Assembly: GCF_000004195.4 (NCBI RefSeq)
Contig: NC_030685.2
Coordinates: 54,946,016-55,010,015 of the forward strand
Direction: 5' to 3'
Origin: Xenopus tropicalis
Taxonomy: Eukaryota; Chordata; Amphibia; Anura; Pipidae
DNA length: 64,000 bases
Positions 12,116 to 27,200 of the stretch are shown here, piece after piece. Within the stretch, counting starts at the first letter, position 1. Each line of letters opens with the position of its first letter. Under the pieces are notes generated by a model. It was not told the DNA's origin. It worked only from the letters and a program-made list of their open reading frames with translations, and did no database searches. The position numbers and the translations under genes were made by a program.

Positions 12116-12269
12116 TTAGCGAGTCCTCAGTTTCAGCACCTTGGAGACTGGCTCTTTAGCACTGGAGTACATGATGTAGGAACCTGTATCAGTGCTGAAT
12201 GCTTCCCAGTCCCGACATCCGTAAGTAGGCAGATAATGGGCAGCCACAAAACCTTCATATCCCTGCCAC
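12116..12269 (-). CDS. tspear: TSPEAR last coding exon, EAR repeats 6-7 and stop
   Basis: Acceptor aattctccccag. Completes Arg and reads [36 protein letters not shown] and [12 protein letters not shown], then TAA at 12116-12118. The final repeat is short and closes the propeller. The nearest polyadenylation-like signal on this strand is ATTAAA at 12056-12061. Confidence 0.95.
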
Positions 12270-15200
12270 CTGGGGAGAATTAAAGGAGATGTGTGAAAAA
12301 CAAGAATGTGCCAGTGCAATATACTCCTTTAAATATAGAAGGAATATGCTTTATAAAGTTGTGTTTTTCCCAATCTGTTCTACTTCCTGTTGCCTCCTTT
12401 CCCAGGTTGACTTGATAGGGAACTGAAGCCTGTCTTTGCTTGTAACTGCAGGGTTGTGATTGGCTACTTACCCTTCTACTGTGTTTCTTGCAGGGACTGT
12501 TAGGACACGCCTACCCCTCATTTGCAACAGGGACAGGGACCCTAGCAGATCTATGGGAAGCTCCAATAAAAGGGGCCATTTTTACAGCACCATATATTAT
12601 TCATAATTGCCTACAAGATTATGTTTTTTTTTTTTTATTTATCCTTTATGTCTCCTTTAAAACTCACATTAAACAGATTTTAACTTGTAACTTAATGATT
12701 TAAAAACAAAGGCAATGCAATTCCCCCTCAAGAATTTATAAAGCACCTTCATGCTACGTTGGTCATTTGCTTTCAGCAAAGAGTAGTGTGGTTATAGCAA
12801 GTCTAAACACTTTTGATATAACAATACAGTTCTTCAAGCTTTGTTTGGTAAGTCACTATTTGTGTAATACTACGGTGATGTCAGGAAAAACATACTTGTG
12901 TACATACTTGTAACTTGTACAAGTCGTTTAAAGATGATGATACATGCACACCCCTAATATACACATTTTAGAATTACCTGTATATAACACTATTGACAGA
13001 AAAGGAGCTGCCATCAAAGGAATTTGCCACAACTAGAAAATAGTCTTCTCCCAGTGTAAAGAACTCCCAGTCCACAGCACTGTTGGAGGAAACAATAAAT
13101 AGATTGGAATAAACAGAGAGCCAAAGTGAATGAACTTGAGTCTAAGGGCTCGTACTCACAAGCGTTCCTTCTTACGTTCCCCTCTGGTTGAGGGCATATA
13201 TGCACCTGTGTCAGTACAGGCACATAGAGAAGAATGGAATTTCTTTCCTTTCTGTGCTCCCCTGTGGTAGACCACAGGAGAATGCACCACAAGGGAATGC
13301 AGGAAGGAACGCTCATGAGTAAGAGCCCTCATATGACATGTGACATCAAAATTACTGGAGTGGGAGGGAGAGGAAAGAAAGTGCCTGAGTGAGTAACTTG
13401 CTGAGAGGCCTTGTTGTTGAGACATCTTTTGCCTGACATAGGGTGTCCAGCCTGCAGAACTTGACATAGTAGGTAATTGAATAAAATAAAATGGATAATT
13501 AGTAAGACTCCTCTGGTGTTAAACATGGATAATGAATACAAAGAGGTGCTAGAATTAGGATTTCAAGCTGTGGCTAAAGAAAGCCCCGACATTAGACTCC
13601 ATTTTGGCCCCTAGTCTGTTCACAAAAACGGCATATATGTGACTCTTGGCTATGGTATGATGGCATGTATGCATGTAGGTGTGGAGTGGCAAGGTGCGTT
13701 ACGTACTTAGCTGTACATGTAACTTTAAATGTAGCTTGACACATTGTAACAAAAAATCTGTAGTGAATCTACTTACATGAAACTATACAATATGTTTGTT
13801 GCACAATCAGATCCTTAAAATAAGAGTGAGGGAGTATCTAGTAGAATTAAGTCTAAAACAACTGGACTTTTCTAAGTCCAGTTGTTTTAGACTTAATTCT
13901 ACTAGATACTGTATATCATGACCTGGATGAATGAGAATCTTCATAGACAAGAGTGAGGGAACATCTTAATCTGATTAAATCCAGGAGTGAAACAACCCCA
14001 ATTTCAAGACATTTTATGGAATGTAATAATTTTAACACAGGATTATTAATCACGGCACAGAGAAAGTGACCCTAGGTCCCCAGGGAGGGAAAATACAAGG
14101 TAAATGGATTTATAAATTATACTCTAGGCAGCCACAGAGATTGAACTCTGCGTTTCATAAAAGTTCTTACTTTTTATGTACTTGTGGACTGCAACAAAAT
14201 ATTAAGTTTGTAACAGTGTATATACTATGAAGTTTGAGTTGTTACTATGATGATTTTGTACCAAAACAATTCCTATAACATAACGTGTTTCAATCTAAAC
14301 ATCTGCTTTATGAATTATTTTTGTTCTTTGTAATTTATTAGATTAGGGTTTGAGTGTATATATTACATGGTGTAGTAATGGAGCTAAGAGTCTTTGAAGA
14401 AGGCACAAACACCTTCAATGCAGTATATTAAAATCTCCAGTGTTTACTGCTGAATTTTGGTACTTGTTGGATTAAACACAGAGCCAAAGTGGATGAATTT
14501 GAGTCTAATATAAGAAAGAAAAATGGGCAATTATAAATGTGTAGGGTGTGTGAAATTGGTGGAGAGGAAAGAAGGGGCCTGAGGGAGCAAGATGCTGAGA
14601 AGCCATGTAGATAAGACATCCTTTGCCTTACACAGGGTGTCCAGCTGGCAGCTCTCCAGTTTGAGAACTTGTATTTTTGGATGCATAATTGATAACCAAG
14701 AGCTGGCAGGTTGGCACTGGATTTAGCCACAAATTTGTGTCCCTTAATGCTCTTGCATTTTCATCTGGGGCTGTCAATAATGACCTCCCTGCATCTTGTT
14801 CAGTCCTTATTGCCCCTCATGCTCATGTAATTGGGAAATATTCAAGCTAGAGTTCCTAGGGACTCTTTGAGGAGAGATGTGTGACTGGGGATTCCAGGTA
14901 GACCCAAAGAGTAGTGTGGTAGGAAATGAATCAAGGTGGCAATAAGTACTGATTTATTACCTATATCCCTTTTCTGAGAGGAGAGTATTAATTATACTCT
15001 TGCCCATCTATACCCCTACCCTTTCATTACTCCATGGTGGAAGCACCCTTTGCTTGAATGGGATGCCCTAAAATGAGTAATTGCTACCTCCCCTAACTAA
15101 TGACCACCCCAAAACTATTACTTGTAGAATGGTGTGAAGGGTCTTATTTGAGACCATGTTACTACAGTATGTCCCTATATTACTTGGTCAAGCTCCATAA

Positions 15201-18200
15201 TTTGCCCCATAACCAACTGAAATGATGGTTTACATGTTGGGGAAGTAAAACGTATGCACAGCTTATTAATGACTGTCACTTTTAATTGTTTTATTTTAAT
15301 CAGTGTGAACATTTACAGTTAATATTGAAAAGCAGTTCTTTGTTTCAGGGTTCATGCTTCTCTGCCATGAATAGGGCTACACTCAGAGTTGCTTTTATGC
15401 TAGTAAAGCTGGACACATGTACTTCCCATACAATGAAGCCAATATCTATCTAAACGGTACAAGCTTCTGTCTGGCTATCTCCTCCTTAATTCCATGCACA
15501 GGCTTTGAATCCTGTCATCTCTCTAATATCTCTGTATGTCTGAGTTTTTTTTTTGCTATTTTGTTTTTGTTTTTTTTAAGTAAATGCTCCATTCATTTTA
15601 ATCAATTAGTTACTAAATAAATAACTAAAATATGAAAAAAGATGCAGGCTGGGAAATTAAATGATTCTGCTCATAACTAGATTGAAAAAATGCCTCAGTT
15701 CACAGCAAATTTCAGCAAAGAAAACCTCAGTCATACCCCAGTATACATAATGACTCACAGAGTGTTAAAAAGCTGGTTAATAGTATCTATTGCAGATTTG
15801 CTACACTACGGCTGCTAGAGAGGTACCATATATATTCCATTTGTTCCAGCCACTCCACAATGCTTTGTACTGTTGAGAAAGAGAACTGCATGGCGCAGAC
15901 TTAAGAAATCAGTCAGTTGCAGTTATTATATAATTTGGTTCCGCTCTGTACATCGAGGAGAGCTGAGCTGGTTGTTGCCCGACATTGTCTATAAAACCCT
16001 CTCCAGACTATTGTACCTAAGGGTAAGGATGTCCTGGAACTTCTCAAACTGCTGCCCGGTGATGTTTAGTTCATATATAGTTGAATTGATGACATATAAG
16101 TTCTTTGGCCCCTGGGTTCCTATATCATAGCTATGGCTGTTTGCAACAGCAAGAAAAAAACGATCCTGTATTCTGAAAAACTCCCAGTCTGAAGCTCCAA
16201 ATGTCTGAAATAAATAAATAATAATAATAAATAAATAAATAAGTCACATTTAGAATGCACTAAGAATCATGGTAAAGGGAAAAAACACTTCAATTTTGTA
16301 AAACCCAGAAGATACAATTATAGTTTTTATTTAGTAGGCTCCTCATTATAACATGTTCAGTTTGCCCAAAGCTGGGACTTCAGTTAGTGTACTGATTTAT
16401 AAGGGAATCTGTCCTGTTTTGGTGAAAATTTGCAAAACTGGGGAAAATTTGGCAAAACCCCAAAAATTCATGAAACACGCCTACTGCGCGACTTTTTTTG
16501 CCACAACTCCACCTGTTTTGATGTGACCGGGAATTTTCTACACCAACATTTTGCTGAAGTTTCAAAACATTTCGCCAATGGCAAAATGCAGACTTTTGCT
16601 GCAAATCCAAGCCTGCCAACAACTTTCCATTACATTGAAATTGCTACTGTTTTGAATCATAACCTGTTGGAAAATCCACAATCCTGGATTGCAGAGTGTG
16701 GCAGACACAGTCAACATATAGTAGGGCAGGCAGAATATGGCACAAACAGGCAGCGTAGAGCAGGTAGACTATGATACACACTAGCAGCGTATGGCAGAGT
16801 ATGGCACACACAGACACCAATCATGTCTATGTAAGTAATGTATCATGAACACTCCAACATAAACAGTTTGTACTTTAGTACATACAGTGACATAATGCCA
16901 GCGCTGCTCCTACAGTCTGAGATGTGAACAGGTAAATAATGCAGGTGCTTACAGTCTGAGCCTGAGGTCTTACAGGTGTGAACAGTGCAGGAGCTTAGAA
17001 GTGTAAACGATGAAGGGGCTTACAGCCTGAATCTGAAATGTGACCAATGCAGGGGGGCAGTTAATCTTGGTACTTAGACCATTTACATCTTATACAAAGT
17101 CACACCAGCCAGATGTGGGGCCACAGAAGGGGGGGGGGCACGGCCGCCAGTTAGACAGCACTGATCTAAACAATAGGAAACTGCAACAGATATGCACTGA
17201 GCTTTAAATGCAAATGATAAGCATTGGGCAAATCAGGCAAATCCTATGTACTAATCCCCATTACCAAAAATAGAAATCCCCCCGATGGCACAGTCTTATC
17301 CATAATGTTATATGACAGAAAATGCCCGTTTAGGCAGATCCAGTCTAGAAAATTGTAATGAAAAAAAGGAGACTGATTAAAAACTGAGCACCTCACACTT
17401 CTATGAATAGAAAAGAAATTGGATAGCAAACCAATTGATTAGTTCATATATAAAAGTAGTGCACTGGTAGAAAAACTACAAATTTTCCCAAATACTACTA
17501 CAGATCCATATGTTACTGTATGGTGATCCAAATTACAGGTGATCCCTCATCCAGGAAACCCTAGGTCCCAAGAATTCTGGATAATAGATCTGTATAGACC
17601 TGTACAATAAGTGCCTAATAAATTCTACCTTTCTACTAGGATTAGTTGTAGTGGAGTACATAAAAAACTATATTAATTATGGGATAATTTACTGAGTAAC
17701 AATATCTATAATTTTTACAAAAATGTATATATCCAAATCATGAGAAAGACAACATTATCTAACTTGACAAAGGGCATATTTTTGTCCCAATATCTTTGAT
17801 CCTATCCTGTGTGTGCTGAGCATCATATTAAGAATTGTGAATACAAGTTTCATCAAGTTTCATTGTTTTTTTTATGGTTTAAGTTGTATGTGCCTCTGCT
17901 GGGATCCAGGGGGGGAGGGGGGCTAAATGAGGTAAATAAATGAGGTTATATGGACTTGCCTTTTAACAAAATATTGGCTGGTTGTATAAATGTGGAGGTA
18001 AAGCAAATCTGGTGCAACATGATTGCTCCATCTGTATAAAAGTCTTTACAGTAGCCAAGAGAATAATACATAGCTGTGACTTTCCTTTTTCGCAGTAGTC
18101 CCCACAGCCAAATGGATCTTTTATTGTTTTATAGAACTTTCTGTGTTAGATATTGTTAATATTAATTCAACATGTTGCCTTTTCTGCAAACATTTGGTTG

Positions 18201-21200
18201 GGTTGGGAAAGGTAAAAATCAAGATTATTCCACTTGATACATGGTTTTTAATTCACAAGTGCCAAAGCCCATTTCTCTAGTGCATTACACTTGTGGCTTA
18301 CATGACAATTACAATACATTTCTGTGAATATTTAAGTGGGAGAGCAGGGATAATAAAATACACAGTATTACAACAGTATTTCAGTATAGGATTATATTCC
18401 TAGAATTATAGCTATGAAAAATAAAATGTAAATGTAATACCAGCTCATGTCATGCAATATTAAAGGCAGCATATTTCTGGAGCTACAAAAAAGAGAACAT
18501 TATGAAATTTTGATAAATGTTCTGCTATTTTAGACTTTCTATTTTAGGTAAATAATCAACCAAACAAATCCACCCTCCACAATACTATTTCTTCGATACA
18601 GTAACCTGTACACTATAGTCTGTAAAAAAATCCTATAAAATGATCTGCTTATTGTCTAAAAACTGGTGAATATATATATATGTATTTTCTTAATTATAAA
18701 ATTAGTTTTTCTGATTTCACCAGGGCAATGGCACATGGGACAATTTTCAAAATTACTAACGGAAGAATCCCCACTACTAGGGTTATAGCACATAGCAGTA
18801 TAGTTCACATTCACAGTCAATATTACATATGTATTTCACCAGCATAAATTTCTGATCTGCAAAAGGACCATGCAATGTATTCAGTATGACAATAAAGTTC
18901 AGCGTGCTGTACTAGGTGATTGCTGGACCATAGGGGTGGACACAGGTGCACTGATCACTTTATGGGATTAAGTTAATGTCCCATAGGGACATTGCATGGA
19001 TGTGAACTATATTATGTATAAGGTGCTATTTATCCCTTTTATTTAGTACTGCTTTGTGTTTATGGGTTTGTTTGTAATTTTGGACTGTGTGTTTCATTGG
19101 AATCACCCAGTGTGTGTTTAAATTTTGTATGATTTGTAACACTACTACCCAATAGCATTGTCAGGTGTAATTTGTATTTTTAAGTAGTATACACAATATG
19201 GCACCAATGTGCCCCACTATTGACTTGCACAGGACTTGCACTTGTAACAGTGCAGTAGTCCACAGCATTGTGCCACCATTGTGGTAGTTTTAAGTGCTTT
19301 GGCAAAGTGCCCAATAGCACCCAGCGTATTATTAAAATAAGGAAATCAAGCTGAAAGGCTGCAAGAGAGACTGATTTTGAAACTGTCCGGTATTGACTGC
19401 TTATTCCATGGCAGCTGCATCAGGCACCTCTACACCCTTCTCCTTGTGGTTTAATTAAATTAAAAACCTGAATATGTGCATTGGTGTTAAATGTAAGAAA
19501 TGCAGGTGCAGCTGGTTAATGTGAGTGTTCATGGGACTTGCAAACCTATGATTTTGTGCCCAGTGCTGTGACCACTGATGAAAATAGGTCCTTTAGCCAA
19601 GATGACAAGGACTTAACCCCACACTAACTCAAGATGATTGGGATAAAGGAACTGATAATATATACACCTGCAAGACATTCATTAGGAATGATATTATCTA
19701 CTTCAGATCTACACCAGTTACACATAACCCCACCCTTATGGCTTACTGTTCACAAATTGCAAATATCCTGTCAAAATAACTAGGCCTACCCCATTATCAA
19801 TTTTCTACCCTTTGATGTGCTGCATTTTCGCTGTTTCGCGATTCTTTTGAAAGATTCGCAAATTTTTCAGCAAAGCGAAACAGCACAGATTTGCTCATCA
19901 CTAGTCCCCATTCACCCACCCAAAATACCTGGATCCAACTGTATGAATGTGTATCAATGTATGATCACTTGCTTTGATTAAAGACTCAGCTACAGTATAT
20001 TTTTTCCTAAATTATGTTAAAATGAATAAATATTTGCTTTAAAATAAACTGTATTAGGTTCAATATGAAATCCCTGTGTTCTGCTTAGTAAAATTGATTG
20101 AAATGGAAGAAATCCATGAACATGCTGGAGGGGTCAGATGGTCTTCAGCTTCTGTCAGATTCTATGTTTCCAGGCAAGAAGGACAAAATCTATTTGTTGT
20201 ACAGCCCTGGATGTCCCTTTCCCTGCTTAGAAGTCTTTCCATAACAAGACCATTATCTCGCTAAATTAAATTAGGAATTAAATTTCAGTCAAATATAATA
20301 GTATATGTTACAGGAGAACATTATTGCATTCTGTATCTGTGCTAACAGCCAGTCAGTGCTGGGAGTTCCCCATGAGCAGGGCAGATGTGATTCTTGAAAT
20401 ATGGAAGGGTTGCCTTTCCCAGGTCCTATAATGCATGCACAACACGCTCTTCTAATAATGTATTAAGCAGTATTAATGTGAGCAGTGCTAATTCTGTAAT
20501 TACCGCCTTCAAAGAGGCATAGGTTTTAGTAAAGCAATTAAGGGCATGGATGTCCTGTATCTTTCCATTAGTTACTGTGTGTACATTCAGTCTCTGCTCA
20601 TAATTGAGATGGAAGATGATTACCATTTTATTTGCTGTTTTTACCGCAGGGCTCAGCAGGGCTTAACCTTCTGTATGCCAAGGAACTGAACTGTTTTGTT
20701 CTCTATGTTGACTATGAAAATGTGCTAAAGAGTTAAATGTGTTGGTACCTCTCTAATAATCATATGGCTTCCAAATACACTTAACCCTGAAGGGAACAGA
20801 ATTTCACCATCATTTCATTTAATAATAGCTTAAATATATTAAGTACTGAAAGGTATTGCACTCTTGCTAAGAGTACAGATGCTGAAATAAAAAAAACAAA
20901 AAAAAACAAATCTACTCCCATCCTAATCCATATTAATATGATATTGTCTGGGTCTGGTTAAGCTTCATGGCATAAATTTAAATTTTGCATGGCAGGGACT
21001 GTCGTTTCCTGTAAAGTTTATTATACCCTTTGCATTTTCCAGAAAATGATATTTAAAGATATAGAGACAACCCATATTCTTTACAATTGTAATTCAGCAT
21101 AAAGGCTGTGCCCCTATTTTTAGGTCTGCTGAGAGTCTCAGCTGCTTCTGAATGATTTATTGTCGTAGGGGCATTATACAGAGCTATTATGTCATTGTTT

Positions 21201-24200
21201 TGGGAGATTTTTTGTTAATTAAAACAAGGCTACAGCTCAGTATAAGATTTTCATGTGGTTCTGGAACTCACGTCCCTCTCCTGTCCCTCATGCTATTACC
21301 TACCCTTCTGCTTGTACCATAAATTCTCCCCTCTCTCCTGACCCAATCACACTGCAGTCTTCTTTACTGGGCACCAAGCAGCTTTAAGATTTAAACAGAT
21401 ACAAATTTCCCAGCCCAGTCCCCAGTGCAAAAGGGGCCAGTTGACGGCCCCTAAAATTTTGTCAAACCAGGCATAGTTTTTTGTGGCCTTTCTACAAAGA
21501 AATTTTTAAAGGTTCATTCCTTAAAAATTATTGCTCACAAAAGCCAGTGAAATATTCAATTCACCCAGGGACAAATTATTACTAGCATTTATGGCTAATA
21601 ATTCTGTCAGGTCTATTATGACTATACCAGTTCTTTTAAAAAGGCAAATAAATGAAAGTGTCTACTGAACATTTATCCATTTAAGGCTTAAAATCCCAGT
21701 AGTTTTTGACCACAGACTAGTCATTATGGCAGTACTGCCCCATTACATTCTTATATGTCTAAGACATCTCCTACTTCTGCTGTGTGCTGAGCATCAAACA
21801 TTCTTTCCAACCTTTAGAAACATTCCATAGAGCTGCCGTCACCTTTGCTACACTTACGTCATTTCCCTGCGGCAGGGGGATTACAATAAGTGTACACCTG
21901 ACACATGTCCAGTCTGCCCTTAGACTTTGAAGCATTTTAGTAGTTGCATTTGGTTTGGATGACATGTATAACTCTGTGGCACCTTGCACTTCTAGTCCTT
22001 CTGAGCACCGAGGGATTCATTTAGCATCATCAGCAGCTAACAAACCCTGTTCTCTGTCTAACAATGGAGACAAGGCAGCCTGTAATTGATTTTGATGGGG
22101 CACAGGGCATTACAGAGTAGATAAAATGTCCATTAGACTCGATAAAGCAATACAAGAGCAAGGGGCTATGTACACAAGGGAATCTCAAGCTCTAGCTGTG
22201 GACAAATATATAACACAAATACCTTACAGCTTTTTTCACTAGAAGTTACTTTGCTTTCCTCACAACACAGCTAATAATCCAGTTTACTGTTGTCTAAGTC
22301 ATCTCTAAACATGTGAAATGCTTTTTCAGGTTTAACATTTTGCAGACTACCTGAAGTTTGTAATCCGTTTATGACTATCAATCGCTATGTGCAAGAAGTT
22401 TATATCTTCTCTCTGTGTCTGTGTGGGTTCAGTCATGTACTCCAGTTATTCCCACATTTCTGATAGAATTGGCTATAGCATGTGTGTATGTGAGAGGAAT
22501 CTTAGATTGTAGACACCACTGGGCAGAGAGTTATGTTATGTACAATATACTGTATGTATAGTACTGCATATTTAATAAAATATATATTTTTGTAGATGTT
22601 TTAATATTAATTAATAAATATTAGAAGACATAGATTTATTTAGAGTTTAGGGTACATTTCATCATAACATTCCATCATGAGAGCCAATCTTTTTTCAGTG
22701 CCAAACTGGAAAGCTTAGATAATAAATAACAGGACAGAGAGGATCAGTGCCACTTTGGCGTCTGCTAGAATTAAACATTTTCCTGACTGAACTTCATTTT
22801 TGCAGAATGTGTATGGCAGCCCCCTCATAGAGGAACATGGGGGATCAGATAGGTAAAAAATTGGGCAAATATTTTTTGGCAACATTATAAATAGCATGGA
22901 AATACAATGTTATGATAGGTGTAAAAAAAAGTTTAATCTTTGGTGTCAGTATCTCTTTAAGGAACTTACAGAAGTCACTATTCTAAATAGAGACTGTGGT
23001 GCTGATCCTTTCTATCCCATGCTTGTAGGCCCCACATGCCTCTCTATGATATCAGGAGATCACAGGTTTACTTTGAATTTATCCGAATTCCTGCAACATT
23101 TGCTCAGAGAAGATATGATTTTTTTGCCTTACAATACCACATTATGTTTTATTAAATTATTTATTTTTTGTAATTTTTTTCACACTGACTTTGTGTCATT
23201 TATCTATTACTATAGCCCCTGCCACTACTATCTCTTAGCATGTTTTGATCTCTTATAGTTTGCTCAATCCATTAATGTGTCTCTCGTTTGGTCTTTATCC
23301 TTTCTTTACAAATTCTGTGCACGTAGATTAATACACAACACACTTTGCAACTAAATCTGGATCATGCAGATAAACACAAGGTTTCAAATCACCCAAAAGA
23401 TACTTATTAAATGAAATGCTGCCCTGGCAGTGATTGCAGAGCCAAGAAAAAGGAGCTTAATCTGAAACTGAAGCACGACTTTTCCCCATATTTCACATTT
23501 TTTACCAATGTCCTACAACTACTCAGGGTCGGAAAGAAGGAACTGCTAGAACTGATCAGCTTTTAGTGTTATAAGCAAAGCCACCAAGCATTTTTTGAAA
23601 GAACATCTTGTATGTTTCTTCAAACAAGCTTAAAGCAACGTATTTATAGATGAACATATTCCTCAATTCTGAATGCTTATATTATTTGTGAAGTCAAGCT
23701 AAGATGTTAATGGCACACAATTTTCTGTCTGTGTGCGTGATGTCCCTGTCCTTGTCTATGGTATGTAAAAAAAAGTCTTTATTCCTAGATAATACTGACT
23801 TCTTCATCAGTGACATCAGATTTGTAAGGAGACTGGTTTACAAGACACAGCATACCTATTATTAAAAGAATGAAAATATTTCTGAAGACCTTATTGTGAT
23901 CACAATATCAGGGATTTTTTAAGACACCCAATCATTATATAACAAGGAATTCAAATAATCTACTCAAGGACATGAAAACATAACATATAAAAACAGTTCA
24001 CATCTGGCTTCTGTTTAAGTCTAAAGCTAGGCATACATGACGATATCAACTAGTTTGGTTGCCAAACAAACAGATTTTTGCCCAGTTAAGCCCTTAACAA
24101 ATTGGGCTCATCCGATCTTTTGACCCCAGAGCAAAGCCCATTCGGCCATTCAGGAGGGGATTGTGCCATCCTTGTCTGGCAGGATTCTTTAAACCTGCCC

Positions 24201-27200
24201 AATAGATATAGCTGATCCTTGGCCAGACATCAGTTGGGGACACCATTGTTTTAGGCTTATAAACAGTGCAATAAATGGCTCTTTCTGAGGGGGCCAAGTC
24301 AGTAGGTAAATCAGCCTGTGCATGGCCAATTTTAAGGACGCAAGTGATTACAGTCCATGCTAAACTTTATATCAGTATTTATACTGGGAAGACAAAATGC
24401 TTTTATAAATGGTTCCTACAGATTCTCTCCTCAATTTTTTTTCTTACCATCATGGATTGGAAAGGCCGAAAGGAGTTTCCAAGCCGAATGTAGATAGTGG
24501 ACTGGATGTTCGTTGAGGTACCATTAAATGTGTTCGCTACAACAAGGAAGTTATATGGACCAATACTGAAGAATTCCCAGTCGTACGCCCCAGAGGTAGG
24601 AATGGTCTGGTTGACTTCAAAAAGACCAGAACTTGAGTTCCACTTGTAAATGACACTGTTGATGTTGTGATTATTGCCTAAGAGACAAGAATGAGTACTG
24701 TTATATTAATGTCTTGCACAATACGGCTATGTATTAGTGATGCAATGAAACTTCCTTTCCTTTTGCCTTTTTTAGTAGTGATGGGACTTGGGACCAAAAA
24801 TACACCCAGGCCCACCCCCCCCCCCCATTATCTGACTAATCTAAAATGGACATAGACTAGTTAAATAATGTATTAGTTCTCTACAGTGCTTCTAGATTTA
24901 CACATTGCTGTGCATAGCATATTTCACAGTTTCTTGTTTACAGACTTGCCAAATCATCTTTTTCACTAACACAGGATACAGGAAGAAAATAAAGTAAATA
25001 TTTGATTGATTGCTTGCTATGGGCGATAGCGGTACTAAATGAGCAGAAGTGGCCAGTCTACTGTCAGTGTAACTGTGTAGAACTACAAGGTGGCAGGCAA
25101 CATACTAATTAAGCACTGTAGGGGATACTTTACTTGTAATAATACATAGGTCAAAAATTGCTATTTTCCCTTTGCCCTGCCCTCTCTTCCTTTGAAAACC
25201 TAACTTTGATGGCTGCAGCTGCAACTGCATAATTACACTCTACATCGTTCTTTTACAGTAAGTGACATAAAAATGACTGTCCCTTGTCATGCAAGTTTAC
25301 AAGTAGATCTTTCAATTCAGAACTGTAAATTACAGAGAAACAGAATATTGTCCAGTACTGCTCAGCTGAACACCATATACTGTTGAAAATATTAGCATAG
25401 TTTGTCCATATGTGCAACTTGTAGCAAAGATGGCTTATGAGTGCTTTTAATGGCGCAAGTCTTTGTGAAATGCCAGCTGTGTCTCCCACTCACTTGGGTG
25501 ATACAGTACTTAGCAGGGACAGTAAAGGGAGGAGGATCTGTATCAGCCTTTTGCTCTATGATTCAAAACTGAATTGTAGCAAATACTAGTCAGCCCCAGC
25601 TTGAATCATGGAGCAGAAACATACTGACTTTAATTAACAGGGATATATGCAAAAAAGCAACATTTTGGAGTGATGTAATATCTACAGATGTTAAACTGAG
25701 TTGCTTTTTTGACAAGTGTTAGGCTGAACATACAGTTTTTTCCTAAAAATGTTATTGCTTGCAAAGTGCTGTACCTGATTTAATTTGTGTCAGTGTCATG
25801 TAATGGATATTTATACTACACCTTCTCTATGGTTAGCAACAGCCAGAAAGTTTTCTCCATCTATGTGAAAAGCCTCCCAGTCACGGGCACTGTATGTTCT
25901 TATCTTCTGGTATGGTAGGAACTTCAGTTTGACTGGATTCCACTTATAAATGACTGAGTGTTCTGTCCCATCGTCATTCCTCTCAAAGTTGGCCAAGGCT
26001 AAGAATATCTGAGTAAAAAACAGAAAAGCCCTTTATAACATATCACACAGCAATAGGCTCTTGGGCACAATGAGAAGTGGATGTCATGTCTTTTTGTCTT
26101 GTTTACGTAGCTTACTAATTTATCCTCTCTAAGTACACTCATCAAGAAAAGCAGCCTAATTAAGGACCTTATGTTTGTTTTATACAGAGGTAATATAGGC
26201 TAATTAGATATGATACATTGTACTTCAGCAATGGAATATTTAATCACCTTGTGTTGATGCCTTGTTTAGTTTTACATTTTACAAAATAAAATGTAATACA
26301 TTTTAATAATTTTAATACAGTCTTAAAAAAAACATCAATTCTGTGCGTGTATAATTTTAATGGTCTGCCACATGCACTGAAAAAGCACATATGTTGCTAT
26401 AAAACAGACACCAACAATCTGTAACAGTTTGTCACATCTCCCAATTGGTCTCCCCAGGCCTGCAATATAATCCAATCATTGATCCAATGGGGACCTTGTC
26501 AAACATTCGGATCTTCTAGAGTATGACTAGCTTTGATGGAGCTATTGAGTTGAGGAATATCAAATCTCATCAGCTGAAATGGTTTCCAAAACAATATTTA
26601 GAATACTTGTGGAAAAAGCACATAAAAACCCATTCTCAGCTCTATACATGGCTAGTTTATGGAGATGAAATGTTTAGACACGCAGGGCCCTTTTTCAACT
26701 TGAAAAACATATTGTGCATTTATGGCCCATAAAGCGTTTTATCACCATTTGAAAAGAATTTTTCCTGAGGACAATAAGGCCCACCAAAATGCCTTTTAAT
26801 TGGAATCAATGGGAATCACCAGGGCTAAATAATTTGATTTTCATACAATATAAATCAAGGCATATTTCTTGTGCCATCACCCTTCCATGTGCCATCAATT
26901 TTAAATTATAAAACAAAATGCTAAGATCTACAAGGCAAGGACTTAAGGTGGCTATACATCTTAAGATCCGCTGGCCTTGGACCGATTCGGGGGCATGCCC
27001 GACCGATATCTGGCCTGAAATTGGCCAGATATCGATCGGGCAGATTAAAAGATTTAGTTGGATTGGGGACTGCATGGGCTTGTTGATGCGGTCCCTGAAC
27101 CAATTGCCCCATTGCCACCATTATAATTCGATCGTTTGGCCCCAGGGCCAAACAACCGAATTAGCCTACATTTTACCCGATATCGCCCACCCGTAGGTGG

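Noticed and set aside
22896..23258. 120-codon plus-strand frame in a TSPEAR intron
   Set aside because: No domain, low-complexity hydrophobic end and no supporting context. It looks like a chance frame in AT-rich DNA.
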